DNA of 25,355 nt. Origin: Fen-1077 sp964462865 (lineage in GTDB: Bacteria > Chloroflexota > Dehalococcoidia > Dehalococcoidales > RBG-16-60-22). Below are positions 21,999-25,355 of the stretch, piece after piece. Below the pieces are notes generated by a model. That model saw nothing but the letters and a program-made list of their open reading frames with translations, was not told the DNA's origin and did no database searches. Numbering within the stretch: position 1 is the stretch's first letter; each line of letters opens with the position of its first letter. Both the position numbers and the translations under genes were made by a program. The stretch lies in the NCBI GenBank assembly GCA_964462865.1, contig CAYWZO010000028.1, forward strand, positions 1 to 25,355. Reading direction: 5' to 3'.

Positions 21999-23467
21999 TG
22001 AAAGTAACCACGCTTAATATCGGCTTGAACAGCGTCAGGTACATGGTATTCCGGGACGCCAGTGCCGTGAAATGGGGCACCCTGCCGCTGGACGGTGCGG
22101 TGAAAAACGGCCTCATCCAGGACCCCGCGGCGATAGGCGGACAGCTGAAGTCATTGTTCGCTTCCGGAAAGCTCCCCAGGGAGAAAATCATCTGCTCCAT
22201 CAGCGGAATGCCTTTTTCCTACCGCCTCTTCACCCTGCCCCGGATGGACACGCCGTCGGTAAACGAGGCCATCGCCAGGCTGGCCCGGCAGGAGATGCCG
22301 CTGTCCGTGGAGGACATGTACCTGTCCTGGCGCGCCTATCCGGCCGATAAAGACGAATGGCAGTTCCTCGTGGCCGGCGTAACCCGCCGGCCGGTAGACG
22401 CCCTGATAAAGACGGCCTCGGTGGCCGGCATCAAACCCTGCCTGATGTACCTGCCCCATATCTCGCTGGCCGCACTGACCCGCCGGGAAAACGCCATCAT
22501 CGTTGACTTTGAGCCGGACTACTCGAACATCACGCTGGTGGTCCGGGGGGTACCGGTCGGCATGCATACCGTACCGCCGCCAGGCCCGGAGGCCAGCCTG
22601 CAGGACATGACCGGCCAGCTGATCCGGGAACTTAAAAGGATGACGGGCTTTTACAACGACAATCACCCACGTAGCCCCATTCCGGAAACGACTCCCATCC
22701 TGCTCACCGGCCAGCTGGCGCCCGAGCCTGACACCGTACCGCGGTTAAAGGAAGAAACCGGTTTTCCGGTGGAGATGCTCAACGAAATTCCGGCCGATAC
22801 GGTAGTAATTCCCGCGGAAGTCCCGCTGGCGACCTTCGCGGTGAACATCGGCGACGCCCTGCAGGACGGTATACCGCGTGGCCATCCCGCGGCCGAACCA
22901 GCCCTGGTCCGCGACATTAATCTGCGACAGATTATCGATGAGCAAACCGGCGTTAAAAAAGGCGGGGGATTATCAAGAAAGACACTCCTTGCCGCCGCGC
23001 TGGTTATCGGCGTCGGCGTCCTGGCCTTCGCTTACCTCTCGCAAAATCAGGCGGGAACCGAAACAGCGCGTCTGCAATCCGAGCTCCAGCAGGCCAAACA
23101 GGAGCTGGCGCGCCTGGAGCAAGCGTCCGCGCTGGCCGGGGAGACCGAGGCGAATATCAATGCCATCATTTCCAGCACCAGGTTACTGGAACAGCAAAAC
23201 CAGAGGATATTTAATCCCCGTGACAGCGTGAGCGACCTTAAGTCCCTGACGCAAGCGATGCCGCCGGGCACTACTTTCAATACCCTGGACGTAAGTTCCG
23301 GTCAAATCTCCGTCGCGGGGGTCACCGCTTCCCCGGAACAGGTGGTGGCGTACGTGAGAAGCCTGGAGGCGTCCGGAAAATTCAGCGCTGCCAATATCAT
23401 CTGGATAGACAAAGCCCAGAATGCCGGCAGTACGGCTATCTCTTTCCTGATTACCATTATCAGATAA
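21995..23467 (+). CDS. pilM: PilM-PilN fusion, pilus alignment complex (490 aa)
   Basis: Residues 1-300 are PilM-like (actin fold): LNIGLNSVRYMVF at the phosphate-1 position, SISGMPFSYRLFTLPRM, RLARQEMPLSVEDMYLSW and IIVDFEPDYSNITLVVRG at phosphate-2. Residues 303-490 are PilN-like: the PilM-binding-type motif VRDINLRQ (305-312), a TM helix (331-348), a coiled coil (about 355-385) and a C-terminal domain with NTLDVSSGQISVAGVTASPE. In most bacteria PilM is a soluble protein that binds the cytosolic INLLP tail of PilN, so fusing them makes that interaction covalent. The first PilM motif has Asn for the usual Asp (IDIGS to LNIGL), so nucleotide binding may be weak. The start could also be the second ATG at 21998. 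Confidence 0.82.
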   Translation: MMKVTTLNIGLNSVRYMVFRDASAVKWGTLPLDGAVKNGLIQDPAAIGGQLKSLFASGKLPREKIICSISGMPFSYRLFTLPRMDTPSVNEAIARLARQEMPLSVEDMYLSWRAYPADKDEWQFLVAGVTRRPVDALIKTASVAGIKPCLMYLPHISLAALTRRENAIIVDFEPDYSNITLVVRGVPVGMHTVPPPGPEASLQDMTGQLIRELKRMTGFYNDNHPRSPIPETTPILLTGQLAPEPDTVPRLKEETGFPVEMLNEIPADTVVIPAEVPLATFAVNIGDALQDGIPRGHPAAEPALVRDINLRQIIDEQTGVKKGGGLSRKTLLAAALVIGVGVLAFAYLSQNQAGTETARLQSELQQAKQELARLEQASALAGETEANINAIISSTRLLEQQNQRIFNPRDSVSDLKSLTQAMPPGTTFNTLDVSSGQISVAGVTASPEQVVAYVRSLEASGKFSAANIIWIDKAQNAGSTAISFLITIIR

Positions 23468-23706
23468 AGGGATACGCTGCTCCATCAATAACCCCGTTAA
23501 TCAACTGCACAGTCCTCACAGGTAAACATCTTCTCTAATTTTTATGTAAACTTTCTTACGTTTCTAACGCCTTTTACGCCTTTACCAGCTCCACTGCCCG
23601 GTCATTAACAATATGTTTATCTTATCCTTGTAGCCGTTTATGCCCCGTTTACCATCAGGATGTTAGCCTTATATCAGAAAAACGGAATAACCCCGAGGAG
23701 GCTAAC
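23468..23706 (+). other. AT-rich intergenic region, possible promoter area
   Basis: These 239 nt have lower GC than the surroundings and separate the pilus operon from the stand-alone receiver. I see a short tandem repeat ACGCCTTTT/ACGCCTTTA (around 23568-23585), but no strong terminator, tRNA or ORF. The promoter of the next gene is probably here, but no clear -35/-10 pair stands out. GAGGAGG (just before 23707) is the next gene's RBS. Confidence 0.3.
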
Positions 23707-24099
23707 ATGATAGCGAAAGTCAAAATTCTGACTATCAGCCGCGACCCGGTACTGGTGAGTTTCCTGCAACGGGAACTTAACAACGATGAATACGAGGCTG
23801 TCAATACCCAGCAAACGGGTATCTATCTCAAAGAAGTGCTGGAGGCCGAGCAGCCTGAATTTATCATCCTGGACATCGTTATGCCCACGCTTGATGGTAT
23901 CGGTACCTGCCTGCAACTGCGGCAGTGGACCCAGACGCCTATCATGATGCTTAGCACCTGGGGCACCGATGGCAGCAAGGTCAAGGGTCTGAACCTGGGC
24001 TCGGAAGGATATCTCTCCGAGCAGTTCGGCACCGATATTCTGAAAAAGCGTATCGAGGAAACGCTGGCACGGAGAAACGCGGTGACCAATAACCTGTAA
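23707..24099 (+). CDS. Degenerate stand-alone receiver domain (130 aa)
   Basis: The full-length REC fold resembles the receiver of the OmpR-type regulator at 12423 (VKGLNLGSEGYLSEQFG versus VKCLELGADDYLTKPFG), with no output domain. The phospho-acceptor position is kept (D56 in FIILDIVMPTLDG). The acidic Mg-binding pair is replaced by S11-R12-D13, and the invariant Lys is Glu105. Phosphorylation chemistry is therefore likely impaired, and the protein may act as a constitutive docking receiver, perhaps competing for a kinase or for the HisKA-like domain at 13987. It has its own upstream intergenic region, a GAGGAGG RBS and a strong terminator after it, so it is probably transcribed alone. Confidence 0.83.
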   Translation: MIAKVKILTISRDPVLVSFLQRELNNDEYEAVNTQQTGIYLKEVLEAEQPEFIILDIVMPTLDGIGTCLQLRQWTQTPIMMLSTWGTDGSKVKGLNLGSEGYLSEQFGTDILKKRIEETLARRNAVTNNL

Positions 24100-24157
24100 A
24101 ACCCGGTGCCTTGAAAATCTGAAAGCCGTTCATAGTACTGCTAACAACCGCTTTAAA

Positions 24158-24194
24158 GGGCCTGGCCATCTTCTGGCCGGGCCCTATTTATTTT
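24158..24194 (+). terminator. Intrinsic terminator after the degenerate receiver gene
   Basis: GGGCCTGGCCA (24158-24168) pairs with TGGCCGGGCCC (24174-24184) as an 11-bp stem with one G-T wobble and a 5-nt loop, followed by TATTTATTTT. This is a textbook rho-independent terminator. Confidence 0.88.
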
Positions 24195-24250
24195 GCCGCC
24201 AGGCAACCGGCCGCTTTCAGAGTAATCATCGCGATAACATTTACATATTG

Positions 24251-24279
24251 TTTACGGCATCACCCCCGCTTTTTATGTT
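24251..24279 (+). promoter_or_regulatory. Weak sigma70-like promoter before the exported protein
   Basis: TTTACG (24251-24256) and TATGTT (24274-24279) are separated by 17 bp, each matching 4 of 6 consensus bases. It lies after a terminator and about 80 nt before the next start codon, where a promoter is needed. The sequence match alone is weak. Confidence 0.3.
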
Positions 24280-24358
24280 TTGTTTCCCGCCCCGGCGATA
24301 AGCTGAAACTAGGCATTGAGGTCTTTAACTTCCGGATTTACCAGAGGCCCGGGAAGCT

Positions 24359-24874
24359 ATGAAAAAGAAACTGGCATTTATGTTCATCCTAGCCCTGCTG
24401 CTCGTCCCCTGTACGGTGGCCTACGCTTATGATGACGCCGCCGCCGCTACTGGACCGGTCGTTATCACCTCTCCGGAATCCGGCAGCCTGCCGCAGTTTA
24501 ACGTTTACGGGAACGCCATCGGCGGCGTCACCCCCGGCGAAATCTTCTTTATCGATACCTCCAGCAGTGACGCCGATACCATCTTTACTCTATATATCAC
24601 CAACGCGGACGAGCTTGTCCACAGCTACCGCTATATGACGCTGAATATCGGCATTTATGTCCAGGACGGCACCGGTGCGTGGGAAAAAGTGCCCACCGGC
24701 GCGGATGAGAATTCCCGGGGAATCTATCTGACCATGCAGAACGGGTCGGTGAGCTTCGTTCTGGCAGGGGGCGCCAGCTATAAAATCACCGTTGAAAAAG
24801 GCTGCTTTTATTGCTATGGGCTCAATGCCGAAAGAAAATACGCCCTACCCGACTTTTATCTGACAGTGAGTTAA
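24359..24874 (+). CDS. Exported beta-rich protein of unknown function (171 aa)
   Basis: A classical Sec signal peptide has KKK at the N-terminus, the hydrophobic core LAFMFILALLLVPCTV, and a likely cut after AYA (about residue 23). The mature domain (about 148 aa) is rich in alternating hydrophobic and polar residues (DTIFTLYITNADELVHSYRY, LNIGIYVQDGTGAWEKVP, VSFVLAGGASYKITVEK) and looks like a single beta sandwich. There is no lipobox, TM anchor or LPXTG. Two close cysteines (CFYC) near the C-terminus could form a disulphide or bind metal. I do not recognise the family. It follows a terminator and a weak promoter and is 23 nt from the next small gene, with which it probably forms a two-gene unit. 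Confidence 0.72.
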   Translation: MKKKLAFMFILALLLVPCTVAYAYDDAAAATGPVVITSPESGSLPQFNVYGNAIGGVTPGEIFFIDTSSSDADTIFTLYITNADELVHSYRYMTLNIGIYVQDGTGAWEKVPTGADENSRGIYLTMQNGSVSFVLAGGASYKITVEKGCFYCYGLNAERKYALPDFYLTVS

Positions 24875-24886
24875 AAAACATACCGC

Positions 24887-24892
24887 AGGAGG
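24887..24892 (+). promoter_or_regulatory. Ribosome binding site deciding a GTG start
   Basis: AGGAGG lies 5 nt before GTG at 24898. The alternative in-frame ATG at 24811 falls inside the upstream gene with no RBS. Confidence 0.65.
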
Positions 24893-24897
24893 CAGAC

Positions 24898-25116
24898 GTG
24901 ATTATTTTGTGGATACGGAAAAACAAAAAGGACAAGCAGAAAAACGGCCTGAAAGAGACCAAGAAATCCTTCCAGGAGCACGATGAAGTAATGCGGAAAT
25001 TCCGCCAGGCGCACCAGGAACTGGAATTCATTACTGATAAAGATATCCTCACCGGGGAAGGTAATCTGCTGGCGCCGGTGCAAAAAGTAAAGCTGGCCGA
25101 ATACATTCAAAACTAG
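24898..25116 (+). CDS. Small charged protein of unknown function (72 aa)
   Basis: From the GTG, the protein starts MIILWIRKNKKDKQKN and continues as one charged helical stretch (QEHDEVMRKFRQAHQELEF) ending in LLAPVQKVKLAEYIQN. There is no TM segment long enough for the membrane and no known motif. The strong RBS, the close placement after the exported protein and the terminator 43 nt beyond its stop support a real gene. A longer version starting at ATG 24811 would overlap the upstream gene by 64 nt and is less likely. Confidence 0.6.
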   Translation: MIILWIRKNKKDKQKNGLKETKKSFQEHDEVMRKFRQAHQELEFITDKDILTGEGNLLAPVQKVKLAEYIQN

Positions 25117-25158
25117 CTAAATATTCCCCACCTTCCTCCATCCGGATATTTCAATACG

Positions 25159-25192
25159 GCTCTCCCGCCATCACGCGGGGGAGCTTTATTTT
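25159..25192 (+). terminator. Intrinsic terminator before tRNA-Lys
   Basis: GCTCTCCCGC (25159-25168) pairs with GCGGGGGAGC (25175-25184), 10 bp with one T-G wobble and a 6-nt loop, followed by TTTATTTT. It ends the two-gene unit at 24359-25116. Confidence 0.87.
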
Positions 25193-25228
25193 CCGCCTGT
25201 TCCCGCCGGCCGCGGTAGCTACGACCGC

Positions 25229-25258
25229 TTGCCACCGCGCTTTTCAAAATGATAAAAT
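25229..25258 (+). promoter_or_regulatory. Sigma70-like promoter of tRNA-Lys
   Basis: TTGCCA (25229-25234) and TAAAAT (25253-25258) each match 5 of 6 consensus bases, with an 18-bp spacer. The tRNA begins 22 nt downstream of the -10, a normal distance for a short tRNA leader. Confidence 0.65.
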
Positions 25259-25280
25259 AATCAACGATAGTCCTGGCAGC

Positions 25281-25353
25281 GGGCCGCTAGCTCAACTGGT
25301 AGAGCAGATGACTCTTAATCATCCGGTTGGAGGTTCGAGTCCTCCGCGGCTCA
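25281..25353 (+). tRNA. tRNA-Lys (anticodon CTT)
   Basis: A complete cloverleaf is present: acceptor GGGCCGC/GCGGCTC with one G-T pair, D arm GCTC/GAGC, anticodon stem GATGA/TCATC with loop CTCTTAA (anticodon CTT), a 5-nt variable loop, T arm GGAGG/CCTCC with loop TTCGAGT, and discriminator A. The genome continues CC at 25354-25355, so the CCA end may be encoded, but the final base lies outside the window. Confidence 0.97.
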
Positions 25354-25355
25354 CC

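Noticed and set aside
24811..24897. ATG start at 24811 for the last small gene
   Set aside because: It would overlap the exported-protein gene by 64 nt with no RBS. GTG at 24898 has AGGAGG 5 nt upstream.
25207..25228. Hairpin GCGGT/ACCGC just upstream of the tRNA promoter
   Set aside because: The stem is only 5 bp with no T-tract and sits directly behind a much better terminator. It is probably chance.
1..25355. CRISPR arrays, insertion sequences, prophage genes or attachment sites
   Set aside because: I saw no regularly spaced repeat array, transposase, integrase or terminal inverted repeats. The tRNA-Lys at the edge could be an integration site, but no duplicated tRNA 3' end is visible inside the window.

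Overview
The window is one strand of densely packed genes from a bacterium. It carries an archaellum-type (archaeal flagellum) gene cluster immediately upstream of a complete-looking sensory block and a type IVa pilus assembly operon. The host looks bacterial: nearly every gene has a GGAGG-type ribosome binding site, there are two canonical intrinsic terminators and a sigma70-like promoter in front of a tRNA-Lys, and the pilus genes are of bacterial type (MshEN-PilB, PilC, PilM/N/O, PilV/W/X-like pseudopilins). No secretin (PilQ) or PilP is present, which fits a single-membrane envelope. Together these suggest a Chloroflexota bacterium, perhaps Dehalococcoidia-like. That taxon is an inference from gene content and could not be checked by database search.

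Region 1 (1-8335), archaellum-like machine. It contains the last 22 codons of a probable archaellin, three related single-TM ArlF/ArlG-like stator proteins, ArlJ (platform), a 57-aa ArlC-like fragment, an ArlC/D/E-like acidic adaptor, ArlH (KaiC-like ATPase), ArlI (motor ATPase) and an acidic orphan protein. The order differs from the usual euryarchaeal arlC-D-E-F-G-H-I-J.

Region 2 (8336-13118), phosphorelay block. A leader with alternative hairpins precedes a membrane histidine kinase, a tandem double-receiver protein, a REC-GAF-HisKA-HATPase hybrid kinase and an OmpR/KdpE-type DNA-binding response regulator. The genes are tightly spaced and two of them overlap.

Region 3 (13119-23467), pilus and scaffold genes. 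A BldC-like small MerR-type regulator is preceded by five TATCA repeats, three of them exactly 10 bp apart. Then come a major-type prepilin, a 638-aa coiled-coil protein ending in a HisKA-like domain whose phospho-acceptor His is replaced by Asn, a REC plus CpaE/TadZ-like ATPase with a broken P-loop, PilB, PilC, PilV-, PilW- and PilX-like pseudopilins, PilO, and a PilM-PilN fusion.

Region 4 (23468-25355) holds a degenerate stand-alone receiver domain with a strong terminator, a small exported protein, a 72-aa protein of unknown function, another terminator, and tRNA-Lys(CTT) at the right edge.

Overall the locus looks like a surface-motility island. Two ATP-driven filament machines of the type IV pilin superfamily, one archaeal-type and one bacterial-type, flank a shared set of signalling proteins. 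Several of those proteins (degenerate HisKA, degenerate REC, degenerate ParA-like ATPase) look like scaffolds or localisation factors rather than enzymes.
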